A DNA stretch of 64,000 nt from Ruegeria_B marisflavi (GTDB taxonomy: Bacteria; Pseudomonadota; Alphaproteobacteria; Rhodobacterales; Rhodobacteraceae), in contig NZ_JAOVQN010000004.1 in NCBI RefSeq assembly GCF_025673445.1, forward strand, positions 62,001 to 126,000. The letters run 5' to 3'. Under the pieces are notes generated by a model that made no database searches, was not told the DNA's origin, and was given only the letters and a program-made list of their open reading frames with translations. How positions within the stretch are numbered: position 1 is the stretch's first letter; every line of letters begins with the position of its first letter. Position numbers and translations under genes: made by a program. This document shows, in pieces, positions 45,940 to 54,548 of the stretch.

Positions 45940-46791
45940 ATGCCCAAAGGTCTCACTTTCCTGCCATCGCTGGCGCTTGCGCTGGTCCTGGCCCTGCCGG
46001 TCTCGGCCGAGACCAAGGCCGAGGCCGACACAGTGGTTGCCCGCGTCAATGGCGAAGAGATCACGCTGGGCCACCTGATCGTCGCGCGGGCCACCCTGCC
46101 GCAGCAGTACCAGCAGCTGCCAGACGAGGTGCTGTTCGACGGTATTCTCGACCAGCTGATCCAGCAGACCCTGCTAAAACAGGTGCAGAGCGGCAACTTG
46201 CCCCGTCAGGTCGCGCTGTCTCTGGAGAACGAGGAACGCTCGCTGCTGGCAGGCGAAACCATCGAGCAGATCATGTCCTCGGTCACTACCGACGAGGCGC
46301 TTCAGGCCGCTTACGATGCCAAATATGCCGACGGGTTCGGCGAGGACGAATTCAATGCGTCTCATATCCTGGTGCCGTCCGAGGACGAGGCCAACGCTGT
46401 GAAGGACCTGATCGACAATGGTGCCGATTTCGCCGCCACCGCACGCGAGAAATCGACCGGCCCGTCCGGCCCCAACGGTGGCGAGCTGGGCTGGTTTGGC
46501 GCCGGTGCCATGGTGCCCGAGTTCGAGGCTGCGGTGATTGAGCTTGAGGTCGGCAAGGTTTCGGCCCCGGTGCAGACCCAGTTCGGCTGGCATGTCATCA
46601 AGCTCAACGACAAGCGCAAATCGACCGCGCCCGAACTGGACGAGGTGCGCGAAGAGCTTGCCGGTCAGATCCAACAGGATGCAATCGAAGCGCGTCTGGC
46701 CGACCTGACCCGTGACGGCAATATCGAAAAACCCGATCTCAGCGGCATCGGCCCGGATGTGCTGCGTCAATTCGAACTCGTGCAGGAGTGA
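45940..46791 (+). CDS. Parvulin-type peptidyl-prolyl cis-trans isomerase
   Basis: A 283-residue periplasmic protein with signal peptide (MPKGLTFLPSLALALVLALPVSA). An N-terminal SurA/PrsA-like chaperone region is followed by one rotamase domain (ASHILVPSEDEAN; GGELGWFGAGAMVPEFEAAV; VQTQFGWHVIKLND), complete in its key motifs. It helps fold exported proteins; its position opposite secA fits that role. ATG 45940 gives the usual N terminus with AGG 9 bases upstream; ATG 45931 is also in frame. Confidence 0.87.
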   Translation: MPKGLTFLPSLALALVLALPVSAETKAEADTVVARVNGEEITLGHLIVARATLPQQYQQLPDEVLFDGILDQLIQQTLLKQVQSGNLPRQVALSLENEERSLLAGETIEQIMSSVTTDEALQAAYDAKYADGFGEDEFNASHILVPSEDEANAVKDLIDNGADFAATAREKSTGPSGPNGGELGWFGAGAMVPEFEAAVIELEVGKVSAPVQTQFGWHVIKLNDKRKSTAPELDEVREELAGQIQQDAIEARLADLTRDGNIEKPDLSGIGPDVLRQFELVQE

Positions 46792-46800
46792 TCCTCTGAA

Positions 46801-48027
46801 ATGGCCAAGATAACCAAGGTTTCTCCGCTGGCACCTGCCAGTTTCCCGTCTTTGCCGGAAATCGGTGGCCTGCGTCTGGCCACCATCGCCGCCGGTGTGC
46901 GCTATCAGGGTCGTACCGACGTGATGATGGCGGTGATGGATCCCGGCACCTCGGTCGCGGGTGTGTTCACCCGCTCGGCCACGCGCTCGGCCCCGGTGCT
47001 GGATTGCCAGGCCAAGATCGGCGGTGCCAGTGACGGACCGGCGGCTATCGTGGTCAACTCGGGCAATTCCAATGCTTTTACTGGCCACTACGGCCAGACC
47101 TCGGTGGCCGAGGTCACCCGTGCGGTGGCCGAAGTCACCGGCGTGCCGGTCGAACGGGTCTTTACCTCTTCGACCGGAGTCATTGGCGAGCCGATGAAGC
47201 ACGAGCGCATTGTGGCCAAGCTGGGCGAGCTGAACGCGACGCTGCGCCCTGACGCGTTGGAAGAGGCGGCGCGCGCCATCATGACGACCGACACCTTCCC
47301 CAAGGGAGCCAGCAAGACGGTCGGGATCGACGGCAAGACCGTCAAGATCGCGGGGATTGCCAAGGGTTCGGGCATGATCGCGCCCGACATGGCGACGATG
47401 CTGGTCTATATCTTCACCGATGCCCGCGTCGAACAGGGCGCGCTTCAGTCCATGCTGTCGGCGATGACCGACCGGACTTTCAACTGCATCACCGTGGACA
47501 GTGATACCTCGACCTCGGACACGTTGTTGTTGGCCGCGACCGGTGCCTCGGGGGTTGATGCGACCGGCAATGCCGAGTTCGCCGCAGGGCTCGAAGACGT
47601 GATGCTGGACCTGGCCAAGCAGGTCGTGCGCGACGGCGAAGGTGCCACGAAATTCGTCGAGATCCGGGTGACCGGCGCGGCCTCTGATGCCGATGCAAAG
47701 GTGCACGGCATGGCTATCGCCAATTCGCCGCTGATCAAGACCGCGATTGCGGGCGAGGATCCCAATTGGGGCCGTGTCGTCATGGCCATCGGCAAATCCG
47801 GCGCCGCCGCCGACCGCGATCTGCTCAGCATTTCCTTTGGCGATATCCTGGTGGCGGAAAAAGGCTGGGTCAGCCCCAACTACCAAGAGGCCGAGGCCGC
47901 CGCCTATATGAAGGGGCAAGAGTTGGTGATCGGCGTCGATCTGGGGCTGGGCGAGGGGCAGACGACTGTATGGACCTGCGATCTGACCCACGGGTACATC
48001 GAGATCAACGCGGATTACCGGTCGTGA
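46801..48027 (+). CDS. argJ: Bifunctional glutamate N-acetyltransferase / N-acetylglutamate synthase
   Basis: A 408-residue ArgJ of the Ntn-hydrolase type. The precursor cleaves itself before the Thr of GMIAPDMATMLVYIFTD, seen here as ATMLVYIFTD, and that Thr is the nucleophile. TTDTFPKGASK and the oxyanion segment SSTGVIGEPM are present. It transfers the acetyl group from N-acetylornithine to glutamate in arginine synthesis. It starts 9 bases after the isomerase gene and overlaps the mutT start by 4 bases. Confidence 0.94.
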   Translation: MAKITKVSPLAPASFPSLPEIGGLRLATIAAGVRYQGRTDVMMAVMDPGTSVAGVFTRSATRSAPVLDCQAKIGGASDGPAAIVVNSGNSNAFTGHYGQTSVAEVTRAVAEVTGVPVERVFTSSTGVIGEPMKHERIVAKLGELNATLRPDALEEAARAIMTTDTFPKGASKTVGIDGKTVKIAGIAKGSGMIAPDMATMLVYIFTDARVEQGALQSMLSAMTDRTFNCITVDSDTSTSDTLLLAATGASGVDATGNAEFAAGLEDVMLDLAKQVVRDGEGATKFVEIRVTGAASDADAKVHGMAIANSPLIKTAIAGEDPNWGRVVMAIGKSGAAADRDLLSISFGDILVAEKGWVSPNYQEAEAAAYMKGQELVIGVDLGLGEGQTTVWTCDLTHGYIEINADYRS

Positions 48028-48422
48028 AAACTGTCCTTGTTTCCGCCGTCGCCCTGATCGACGTGGACGGCCGGGTGCTGCTGGCGCAGCGCCCGGAGGG
48101 CAAGTCGATGGCCGGTCTGTGGGAGTTTCCGGGCGGCAAGGTCGAGCCCGGCGAAACACCGGAACGCGCCTTGATTCGTGAACTGGATGAGGAACTGGGG
48201 ATCAATACCTGGGCCTCGTGCCTGGCGCCGTTGACCTTTGCCAGCCATAGTTATGACGATTTTCACCTGCTGATGCCGCTATTTGCCTGCCGCAAATGGG
48301 AGGGCGTTCCGCAATCGCGCGAAGGTCAGGCGCTAAAATGGGTCCGGGCCCGGGACCTGCGGGACTATCCAATGCCCCCGGCCGATGTTCCCCTGATCCC
48401 GATTCTCAGGGATTGGCTATAA
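48024..48422 (+). CDS. mutT: 8-oxo-dGTP diphosphatase MutT
   Basis: A 132-residue MutT-type Nudix hydrolase. The box runs GGKVEPGETPERALIRELDEELGI, complete (split here as GGKVEPGETP and RELDEELGI). It begins VSAVALIDVDGRVLLAQRPEGK, as MutT does, and removes oxidised dGTP from the pool. Translation starts at GTG 48024 in a GTGA overlap with the argJ stop. The length matches E. coli MutT. Confidence 0.85.
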   Translation: MKTVLVSAVALIDVDGRVLLAQRPEGKSMAGLWEFPGGKVEPGETPERALIRELDEELGINTWASCLAPLTFASHSYDDFHLLMPLFACRKWEGVPQSREGQALKWVRARDLRDYPMPPADVPLIPILRDWL

Positions 48423-48546
48423 ACCTGCCTCTTGATGCTTTTGCATGAATGTACGTGCATCTAATCATCCCATGTTGCAACTCCAGTAACATTGGAACCC
48501 GCATTTTGTCCTCTTGTAACCAAAAGAGAGTATTTACTACACAATT

Positions 48547-48576
48547 TTGAAATGATTTGTACGCTTCGCCTATGTT
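48547..48576 (+). promoter_or_regulatory. Putative housekeeping promoter of the 45-residue peptide gene
   Basis: TTGAAA (48547-48552) and TATGTT (48571-48576) are 18 bases apart. The promoter lies in an AT-rich stretch (48423-48600, about 60 percent A+T by eye) within an otherwise GC-rich window. The predicted start is about 30 bases upstream of the peptide's ATG. Confidence 0.5.
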
Positions 48577-48613
48577 ATACAAACGGTGTCAAATTCCGTG
48601 GGGAGGATGTGAC

Positions 48614-48751
48614 ATGCTGCGAACAATTGCTGTCGGCAGTTGTGTTTTGATACAGGGCCTTTTCGTCCGTGCCTATGCGAACGGCACGATATCGGTAAAG
48701 GTCGGCGACCAAATCTTTACCGGGCGCCCAGTTCAGGCCGAAGTCGCCTGA
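48614..48751 (+). CDS. Small conserved-looking 45-residue protein
   Basis: The product has the plan of a compact domain: MLRTIAVGSCVLIQGLFV, then YANGTISVKVGDQIFTG, then a short tail. The pattern of hydrophobic residues with VQG/IQG and DQ.F.G.PV resembles small proteins in Rhodobacteraceae that I recall being labelled, without basis, translation initiation factor 2. A very strong ribosome site (GGGGAGG) lies 7 bases before the ATG. It has its own promoter and two tandem terminators, so it should be well expressed as a separate unit. No function is known to me. The start lies in the middle of an AT-rich island. Confidence 0.6.
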   Translation: MLRTIAVGSCVLIQGLFVRAYANGTISVKVGDQIFTGRPVQAEVA

Positions 48752-48794
48752 CGACGAACCGACTTTCAAGACCACCACTCACTAAGGTCTTGCT

Positions 48795-48839
48795 GGCGAG
48801 AGGTAGCCGACGGCTGCACTCGCCTGACTTTTATTTTTT
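48795..48839 (+). terminator. Intrinsic terminator 1 behind the 45-residue gene
   Basis: GGCGAG (48795-48800) pairs CTCGCC (48819-48824), with an inner AGCC-GAC-GGCT helix. A T-rich run follows at 48829-48839. A further small hairpin, CAAGACC to GGTCTTG, lies just upstream. It ends transcription on the plus strand. Confidence 0.65.
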
Positions 48840-48854
48840 GGCGGGAGAAGAAAG

Positions 48855-48884
48855 AAAAAGGCGACCAAACTGGTCGCCTTTTTT
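48855..48884. terminator. Bidirectional intrinsic terminator between the small gene and infB
   Basis: GGCGACCA (48860-48867) pairs TGGTCGCC (48871-48878), with A5 before and T6 after. It can end infB transcripts from the right and any read-through from the left. infB stops 18 bases further on. Confidence 0.85.
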
Positions 48885-48902
48885 GATCTGTTCTTCGCCG
48901 GA

Positions 48903-51410
48903 TCACACCAATGTGCGGGTGACTTCCTCGCGCTCGAAGATTTCGATGACGTCGCCGGGGCGAATATCGTCGTAATTCTCGAATGCCATACCGCATTCCT
49001 GACCCGACTGGACCTCGGAAACTTCGTCCTTGAACCGCTTGAGGGTCTTCAGCGTTCCCTCGTGGACCACCACGTTGTCACGTAGCAGGCGCACGCCCGC
49101 CGAACGGCGCGCAATGCCTTCGGTCACCAGACAGCCGGCAACCTTGCCGACGCCGGACACCTTGAAGACTTCCTTGATTGTCGCGTAACCGATGAAGTTC
49201 TCGCGGATCTCGGCGCTCAGCAGGCCGCTTGCGGCCGCTTTGACGTCGTCAACCAGGTCATAGATCACAGAATAATACCGGATCTCGACGCCCTTTTGGT
49301 TGGCGGTATTACGTGCTGACGCATTGGCCCGGACGTTGAAGCCCATGATCGGCGCGCCAGATGCTTCGGCGAGGCCCACATCGGTTTCGGTGATCGCACC
49401 GACGCCCGAATGCAGCACGCGCACGCGCACCTCGTCGTTGCCGATCTTTTCCATCGCCTGAACAATGGCCTCGGCAGAACCCTGCACGTCGGCCTTCACC
49501 AGGATCGGCAACTCGGCGACATTCTCGTCGGCCTTGGCCTTGGCCATCAGCTGTTCCAGCGTGGTGGCAGCCCCGGCGGCGGCGCGCTTGTCCTTGGCGA
49601 CCTGCTCGCGATAGGCCGCGATTTCGCGCGCCTGCGCTTCGGTCGAGGTCACGTTCAGAACGTCACCGGCCTCGGGCGTGCCGTTCAGGCCCAGCACCTC
49701 GACAGGCACCGAAGGCCCTGCTTCGGTGACGCGCTCGCCCTTGTCGTTGATCAGCGCGCGGACCTTGCCGTATTGCTCGCCCACGACAAAGATGTCGCCC
49801 TGGCGCAGCGTGCCCTTCTGGATCAGGACCGTCGCGACCGGGCCGCGGCCCACGTCAAGCTGCGCCTCGATCACCGCGCCCTGGGCGGGACGATCGGGGT
49901 TGGCCTTCAGTTCCAGGATCTCGGCTTGCAGCGCGATGGCCTCGAGCAATTCGTCCAGACCTTCGCCGGTCTTGGCCGAGACCTCGACATCCTGCACTTC
50001 GCCCGACATCGCTTCGACCACGACCTCGTGTTGCAGAAGATCGGTGCGCACCTTGGTCGGGTCGGCCTCGGGCTTGTCGATCTTGTTGATCGCCACGATC
50101 ATCGGAACCCCGGCGGCCTTGGCGTGGTTGATCGCCTCGACCGTCTGCGGCATCACCGCGTCATCCGCGGCCACGACGAGAACGACGATATCCGTCACCT
50201 GCGCACCGCGCGACCGCATCGAGGTAAAGGCGGCGTGGCCCGGCGTATCCAGGAAGCTGAGCGTCACACCTCCGTCGGTCGTCACCTGATAGGCGCCGAT
50301 GTGCTGGGTGATGCCACCGGCCTCGCCCGACACCACCTTGGTGTTGCGGATCGCGTCCAGCAAAGAGGTCTTGCCGTGGTCGACGTGACCCATGATCGTG
50401 ATGACCGGCGGCCGCGGTTTCATGTCTTCCGGCTTGTCCGCGACATCGGTGATGACATCCTCGACATCGGAATCGGAAACCCGCACCACCTTGTGGCCGA
50501 ATTCCTCGATGATCAGCTCGGCGGTGTCGGCATCGATGGTCTGGTTCTGCGTGACCATCATGCCCATTTTCATCAGCGCTTTGACCACGTCGGCCACGCG
50601 TTCGGCCATACGGTTGGCCAATTCCGAAACCACGATGGCCTCGGGCAGCTGCACGTCGCGAATCACCTTTTCCCGGTCAGCGCCGCCGCCCATTGCCTTC
50701 TGGCGGGCGCGTTCCTGCTTGCGTTTCATCGCGGCGAGCGATTTCTGGCGACCACCTTCGCCGTCGGTCACCTGGCTCAGCGTCAGCTTGCCCGACCGGC
50801 GGCCATCTTCGCGGGTCTTGCCCCCACGCGGCGCGCGCTGGTCGCGCTCGCGCTCGCGTTCGGCCTTGCGCGGGGCGTCGCCCGGTTCGCTGCGCGGCGC
50901 GGCGGGCGCACGTTCGGAGCGCTCGGCCTTCGGCGCTTCCTGCGCGGCTGCGGTGCGCGCGGCGGCGCGCTTGGCCTCTTCTTCGGCCTCCAGACGCTGG
51001 CGTTCTTCTTCTTCCGCCTTTTCGCGGGCGCGCTGTTCGGCCTCGCGCTGTTCGCGTTCCTTGGCCTCTTGCTCGGCCCGGCGGCGTTCACGCTCTTCGG
51101 CGCGCGCCTTTTCCTCGGCTTCGCGCTGAGCGGCTTCCTCGGATTCGCGGGCTTTGGCGGCCTTCAACGCGTTCAGTCGGCGCTCCATCTCGGTGTCCGA
51201 GATGCCTGCCGGCCGGCGCGACGGATCGCCCGCCTGTGCGGTGCCGCCGGACGTGGGCTTTCCTGCGCCCGGCTTGGGGACCACCACGCGCTTGCGTTTG
51301 GTTTCCACCACGACATTCTTGGTCCGTCCGTGGCTGAAACTCTGTTTCACGTTCCCGGGACGGGAACCTCCACGCAGACCCAATGTCTTCTTGCCGTCAG
51401 TATCGCTCAT
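48903..51410 (-). CDS. infB: Translation initiation factor IF-2
   Basis: An 835-residue IF-2. The GTPase has G1 GHVDHGKTS, G3 DTPGHAAF and G4 NKID, followed by the tRNA-binding domains (MAFENYDDIRPGDVIE near the end). Residues 1-250 are the long charged, Ala/Glu/Arg-rich N-terminal region, which is nearly a continuous helix; this composition explains the long open frame on the opposite strand. It places initiator tRNA on the 30S subunit. It is the last gene of the rimP-nusA-ylxR-infB operon, 8 bases after ylxR. Confidence 0.96.
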   Translation of the reverse strand: MSDTDGKKTLGLRGGSRPGNVKQSFSHGRTKNVVVETKRKRVVVPKPGAGKPTSGGTAQAGDPSRRPAGISDTEMERRLNALKAAKARESEEAAQREAEEKARAEERERRRAEQEAKEREQREAEQRAREKAEEEERQRLEAEEEAKRAAARTAAAQEAPKAERSERAPAAPRSEPGDAPRKAERERERDQRAPRGGKTREDGRRSGKLTLSQVTDGEGGRQKSLAAMKRKQERARQKAMGGGADREKVIRDVQLPEAIVVSELANRMAERVADVVKALMKMGMMVTQNQTIDADTAELIIEEFGHKVVRVSDSDVEDVITDVADKPEDMKPRPPVITIMGHVDHGKTSLLDAIRNTKVVSGEAGGITQHIGAYQVTTDGGVTLSFLDTPGHAAFTSMRSRGAQVTDIVVLVVAADDAVMPQTVEAINHAKAAGVPMIVAINKIDKPEADPTKVRTDLLQHEVVVEAMSGEVQDVEVSAKTGEGLDELLEAIALQAEILELKANPDRPAQGAVIEAQLDVGRGPVATVLIQKGTLRQGDIFVVGEQYGKVRALINDKGERVTEAGPSVPVEVLGLNGTPEAGDVLNVTSTEAQAREIAAYREQVAKDKRAAAGAATTLEQLMAKAKADENVAELPILVKADVQGSAEAIVQAMEKIGNDEVRVRVLHSGVGAITETDVGLAEASGAPIMGFNVRANASARNTANQKGVEIRYYSVIYDLVDDVKAAASGLLSAEIRENFIGYATIKEVFKVSGVGKVAGCLVTEGIARRSAGVRLLRDNVVVHEGTLKTLKRFKDEVSEVQSGQECGMAFENYDDIRPGDVIEIFEREEVTRTLV

Positions 51411-51418
51411 TAAGCTTC

Positions 51419-52042
51419 TTACCCTTCCGCGCGGCCCTTGCCGCCGTCATCCGTTTTGCGCATCCCTTTCAGGCGTTGCGCTTCCTCTACAACACGTTTG
51501 GCGAGTCCACCAGAGGCCAGCGCCGCATGTATCACTGTTTGGCGGCCAAAGGCCATGCCCAATTCATCTGCGGTCAGCCAGCCGATGTACTTGCCGAAAT
51601 GCGGCGTACTCAGTTTCGACTTGCCCCGGCCCGACCCGTCGGCGGCCTGGATCAGCACATGGGCCTCTTCCTTGTCCAGCCAGGTCTTGACCTTTTCATA
51701 CCCCGAAACCGCCGCGCCCGACTTGCGGGCCAGGCTGATCGTCTCGACCACCCGGCGGATCAGCTGCCGCTCGACCTCGTCCACCAGGTCCGCCGGTACC
51801 GTGACCGGCATTTTCAGTCCGCGGGCAAACAGTTTCTTGTCCACGGCCTTTTTCAACGCGGCCCGGTCGGCGGCAACATAGGTGCCCCGGCCCGGCAGCT
51901 TGCCCGCGATGTCGGGCACCACCTGGCCGTCGGGTCCGGCCACGAACCGGATCAGCCCGTGACGCGGCTGTGTCTCGCCCGTGGCGATGCACTTGCGTTC
52001 GGGGCCGTCCAGCCGGTCTTTTGTTGCGCCGCCACGGGTCAT
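51419..52042 (-). CDS. ylxR: YlxR-type RNA-binding protein with an L7Ae-like domain
   Basis: A 207-residue protein. The N-terminal 90 residues are a YlxR (DUF448) domain (RKCIATGETQPRHGLIRFV; GRGTYVAADRAAL). The remaining residues resemble an L7Ae/L30e-like RNA-binding fold (SLARKSGAAVSGYEKVKTWL; GKYIGWLTADELGMAFGR). YlxR proteins bind RNA and stimulate or regulate RNase P or transcription in some bacteria. ATG 52042 is chosen with GGAG 6 bases upstream; the GTG at 52054 overlaps that site. Lies between nusA and infB, the usual position. Confidence 0.85.
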   Translation of the reverse strand: MTRGGATKDRLDGPERKCIATGETQPRHGLIRFVAGPDGQVVPDIAGKLPGRGTYVAADRAALKKAVDKKLFARGLKMPVTVPADLVDEVERQLIRRVVETISLARKSGAAVSGYEKVKTWLDKEEAHVLIQAADGSGRGKSKLSTPHFGKYIGWLTADELGMAFGRQTVIHAALASGGLAKRVVEEAQRLKGMRKTDDGGKGRAEG

Positions 52043-52065
52043 GTCCGTCTCCACGAGGCCTGGGA

Positions 52066-53685
52066 TCAGGCCCCGGCCTCCTCTTCGTCTGCGGCGTCTT
52101 CGACGTCGCCCTCATCGGCTGTCAGGTCTTCGGGATCGACCCAGCCCAGCATCACGCGGGCGGTCATCACCATGTCCTGCGCCTCTTCCAGAGACACGTC
52201 AAAGGGCTCCAGGATGCCGTCATCCTTGACCCGCTGACCATCGACCGTGGTCCAGCCACCGGCCAGTTCCCAGTCGGCGCAGGTTGCGAAATCTTCCAGC
52301 GTCTTGACGCCGTCCTTGGCCAGCGCCTCGACCATCTGCGGTGTCAGCCCCTCGAAGTTGACCAGGCTGTCCTCGACACCCAGGGCGCGTGCGTTTTCCA
52401 GCGCCGCCTTGGCCTGTGCCTCCAGATAGTCGCGGGCGCGGGCCTGAAGCTCTTCGGCGGTGCCTTCGTCGACACCGTCGATCACCAACAGCTCGTCCTG
52501 TTCGACATAAGCGACTTCTTCAAGGTTGGTGAACCCTTCGGACACCAGCAGCTGGGCAAAGAATTCGTCCAGGTCCAGCGTTTCCATGAACAGCTTGGTG
52601 CGGCTTTCGAATTCCTTCTGACGGCGAGCCGATTCCTCGGCTTCGGTCATGATGTCGATGTCCAGGCCGGTCAGCTGCGACGCCAAGCGCACGTTCTGGC
52701 CGCGACGGCCGATGGCAAGGCTCAGCTGCTCTTCGGGGACCACAACCTCGATCTTGCCGGCTTCTTCATCCAGCACCACCTTCGACACTTCGGCCGGTTG
52801 CAGCGCGTTCACCAGGAAGGTCGGCTGATCCTCGTTCCACGGGATGATGTCGATCTTTTCACCCTGAAGCTCGTTCACCACCGCCTGCACGCGGCTGCCG
52901 CGCATACCGACGCAGGCACCCACGGGGTCGATCGAATTGTCATAAGAGATTACGGCGATCTTGGCGCGCGAACCGGGGTCGCGGGCAACAGCCTTGATCT
53001 CGATGATGCCATCATAGATTTCCGGCACTTCCATCTTGAACAGCTCGGCCATGAATTCCGGTGCGGTGCGCGACAGGAAGATCTGCGGCCCGCGCGGCTC
53101 GCGGCGCACGTCCTTGACATAGCAGCGGATGCGGTCGTTCGGACGATAGCTTTCGCGGCCGATCTTCTCGTTGCGGCGCAGGATCGCTTCGCCCGCGCCC
53201 ACGTCGACGATGACGTTGCCGTATTCTTCACGCTTGACGAGACCGTTGATGATGGTGCCGGCACGGTCCTTGAATTCCTCGTACTGGCGATCGCGTTCCG
53301 CCTCGCGCACTTTTTGCAGGATCACCTGCTTGGCACTTTGTGCGGCGATCCGGCCCATCTCGACCGGCGGCACCTCTTCGACATAGACGTCACCGATTTC
53401 CGGGTTCGCCATGTACTGGCGCGCCTGATCGACGGTCATCTCGGCCTGATAGTTCTCCAGCTCGTCGTCGGCAACCACGGTGCGCACGCGGGTAAAGGTG
53501 GCGCGACCGGTCTTGCGGTCGATCTTCACCCGGATGTCCATCTCGCTGCCGTAGCGGCTCTTGGCGGCGCGGGCGAGGCTTTCTTCCATCGCCGCGACCA
53601 CCAGACCGGGGTCGATCATCTTTTCGCGGGCCACGGCCTCGGCGGTTTGCAACAGCTCCAGCTGGTTTGCAGAGGTGATTGCCAT
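52066..53685 (-). CDS. nusA: Transcription termination/antitermination factor NusA
   Basis: A 539-residue NusA. The N-terminal RNA polymerase-binding domain (QLELLQTAEAVAREKMID) is followed by an S1 domain, two KH domains (GVCVGMRGSRVQAVVNELQG-like, seen as GACVGMRGSRVQAVVNEL; LAIGRRGQNVRLASQLTG) and C-terminal acidic repeats ending EEEAGA. It binds RNA polymerase and affects pausing, termination and rRNA antitermination. ATG 53685 overlaps the rimP stop by one base (TGATG). It is part of the autoregulated rimP operon in many bacteria. Confidence 0.95.
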   Translation of the reverse strand: MAITSANQLELLQTAEAVAREKMIDPGLVVAAMEESLARAAKSRYGSEMDIRVKIDRKTGRATFTRVRTVVADDELENYQAEMTVDQARQYMANPEIGDVYVEEVPPVEMGRIAAQSAKQVILQKVREAERDRQYEEFKDRAGTIINGLVKREEYGNVIVDVGAGEAILRRNEKIGRESYRPNDRIRCYVKDVRREPRGPQIFLSRTAPEFMAELFKMEVPEIYDGIIEIKAVARDPGSRAKIAVISYDNSIDPVGACVGMRGSRVQAVVNELQGEKIDIIPWNEDQPTFLVNALQPAEVSKVVLDEEAGKIEVVVPEEQLSLAIGRRGQNVRLASQLTGLDIDIMTEAEESARRQKEFESRTKLFMETLDLDEFFAQLLVSEGFTNLEEVAYVEQDELLVIDGVDEGTAEELQARARDYLEAQAKAALENARALGVEDSLVNFEGLTPQMVEALAKDGVKTLEDFATCADWELAGGWTTVDGQRVKDDGILEPFDVSLEEAQDMVMTARVMLGWVDPEDLTADEGDVEDAADEEEAGA

Positions 53686-54320
53686 CACTTCGTCTCCTCT
53701 TCGGACCCGTCCAGGGCCATGGTCTCGTCGCCCAACTCGGGCGCTTCCTCTACGATCTCGTCGAATTCTTCTTCGTTCAGCACACCGGCGGCCTTGCGCT
53801 GCCGCAGCATTTCCTTGATCAGGTCGTCGGTCAGCACCAGCTTGGCGTCACTCAGCCAGTCGAATTGCAGGCCGATGGTCACCGTCTCGCCGCCCTGCTC
53901 GATATTGATCAGAACCTCGTCGCCCTCGACACCGGCCAGCTCACCCCGGAACCGGCGGCGGCCGTCGATCATCTCGCTGGTCTCGATCTTGGCTTCATAT
54001 CCTTCGAACATCTCGAAGTCCTTGAGCCGGGTCAGCGGCCGGTCGATGCCTGGGCTCGACACTTCCAGCGTATAGGCGTCCAGGATAGGGTCCTCGACAT
54101 CCAGCGTCGCGCTTACCGCGTTGGAAATTTCGGCGCAACCATCGACCTCGATCCCGCCATCGGGCTTGTCGGCCATGATCTGAAGGGTTGTCGACTTGCC
54201 GCTCATCAGACGGATTCGCACCAGCTCGTAACCGAGGTCCTCGATCACGGGGCCGACAATCTCGGCCAGGCGCCGGTCGATGGCGGCCTTTGCTATCAGG
54301 TTGTTGGTCATCAGGGTCAT
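53685..54320 (-). CDS. rimP: Ribosome maturation factor RimP
   Basis: A 211-residue RimP needed for 30S subunit assembly. The N-terminal domain has LGYELVRIRLMSG, and the central part YTLEVSSPGIDRPLTRLKDFE. The tail after residue 165 is acidic. ATG 54320 is used; ATG 54311, three codons later, is equally possible. The open frame upstream to 54533 crosses the promoter and terminator hairpin and is not coding. First gene of the operon behind a leader with a terminator. Confidence 0.92.
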   Translation of the reverse strand: MTLMTNNLIAKAAIDRRLAEIVGPVIEDLGYELVRIRLMSGKSTTLQIMADKPDGGIEVDGCAEISNAVSATLDVEDPILDAYTLEVSSPGIDRPLTRLKDFEMFEGYEAKIETSEMIDGRRRFRGELAGVEGDEVLINIEQGGETVTIGLQFDWLSDAKLVLTDDLIKEMLRQRKAAGVLNEEEFDEIVEEAPELGDETMALDGSEEETK

Positions 54321-54329
54321 CAGCCACTT

Positions 54330-54395
54330 TCGGGCACAAAAAACGGGCGCGCGGCCCGTCGAACTTTCCGGTGGAACCCCGGGGCCAGTGCCCGA
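54330..54395 (-). promoter_or_regulatory. rimP-nusA leader: intrinsic terminator and competing long-range pairing
   Basis: On the minus strand the leader holds a terminator: ACGGGC pairs with GCCCGT (window 54343-54359) and is followed by TTTTTT (54338-54343). An 8-base sequence early in the leader, TCGGGCAC (window 54388-54395), is the exact complement of GTGCCCGA just after the T-tract (54330-54337). Its CGGGC core can also pair with the 3' arm of the terminator. Two mutually exclusive folds are thus possible, as in attenuators. Confidence 0.5.
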
Positions 54396-54414
54396 CGTGC
54401 CGCTGTTATCAAGC

Positions 54415-54443
54415 CATATACGCAGGCTGGGCCGAGTCTGCAA
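54415..54443 (-). promoter_or_regulatory. Putative promoter of the rimP-nusA-infB operon
   Basis: On the minus strand TTGCAG (window 54438-54443) and TATATG (54415-54420) are 17 bases apart, near the alphaproteobacterial housekeeping pattern. The start would be near 54408, giving a leader of about 88 bases before rimP. Confidence 0.5.
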
Positions 54444-54548
54444 GAGGTGAACGGCATCAGGACGCCTGACCGGGGTTTTCCTCTCCCTCCGACATCCCTT
54501 ATGCCGGGGGAGGGACGATTGGGTCCCGCGCAATCAGGCGCCACAACC

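Noticed and set aside
46174..48159. A 661-codon open frame opposite the parvulin and argJ genes
   Set aside because: The product is His/Arg/Gly-rich without domains, and argJ and the parvulin are unambiguous on the plus strand.
48766..48996. A 76-codon minus-strand frame covering the terminators before infB
   Set aside because: It reads through two intrinsic terminators and the end of infB, and its product has no sense of a domain.
49410..51413. A 667-codon open frame opposite infB
   Set aside because: It is the mirror of the Ala/Glu/Arg-rich GC-biased infB frame, yields a low-complexity His/Gly/Arg-rich product and has no ribosome site. infB motifs settle the strand.
51970..54075. A 701-codon open frame opposite ylxR, nusA and rimP
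   Set aside because: It spans three well-recognised genes in antisense and ends without a known motif; GC-rich codon bias on the other strand explains it.
54360..54548. A tRNA gene upstream of rimP, as in the E. coli metY-rimP arrangement
   Set aside because: No acceptor stem, anticodon arm or standard T-arm can be folded from this stretch; it holds only the promoter and the leader.
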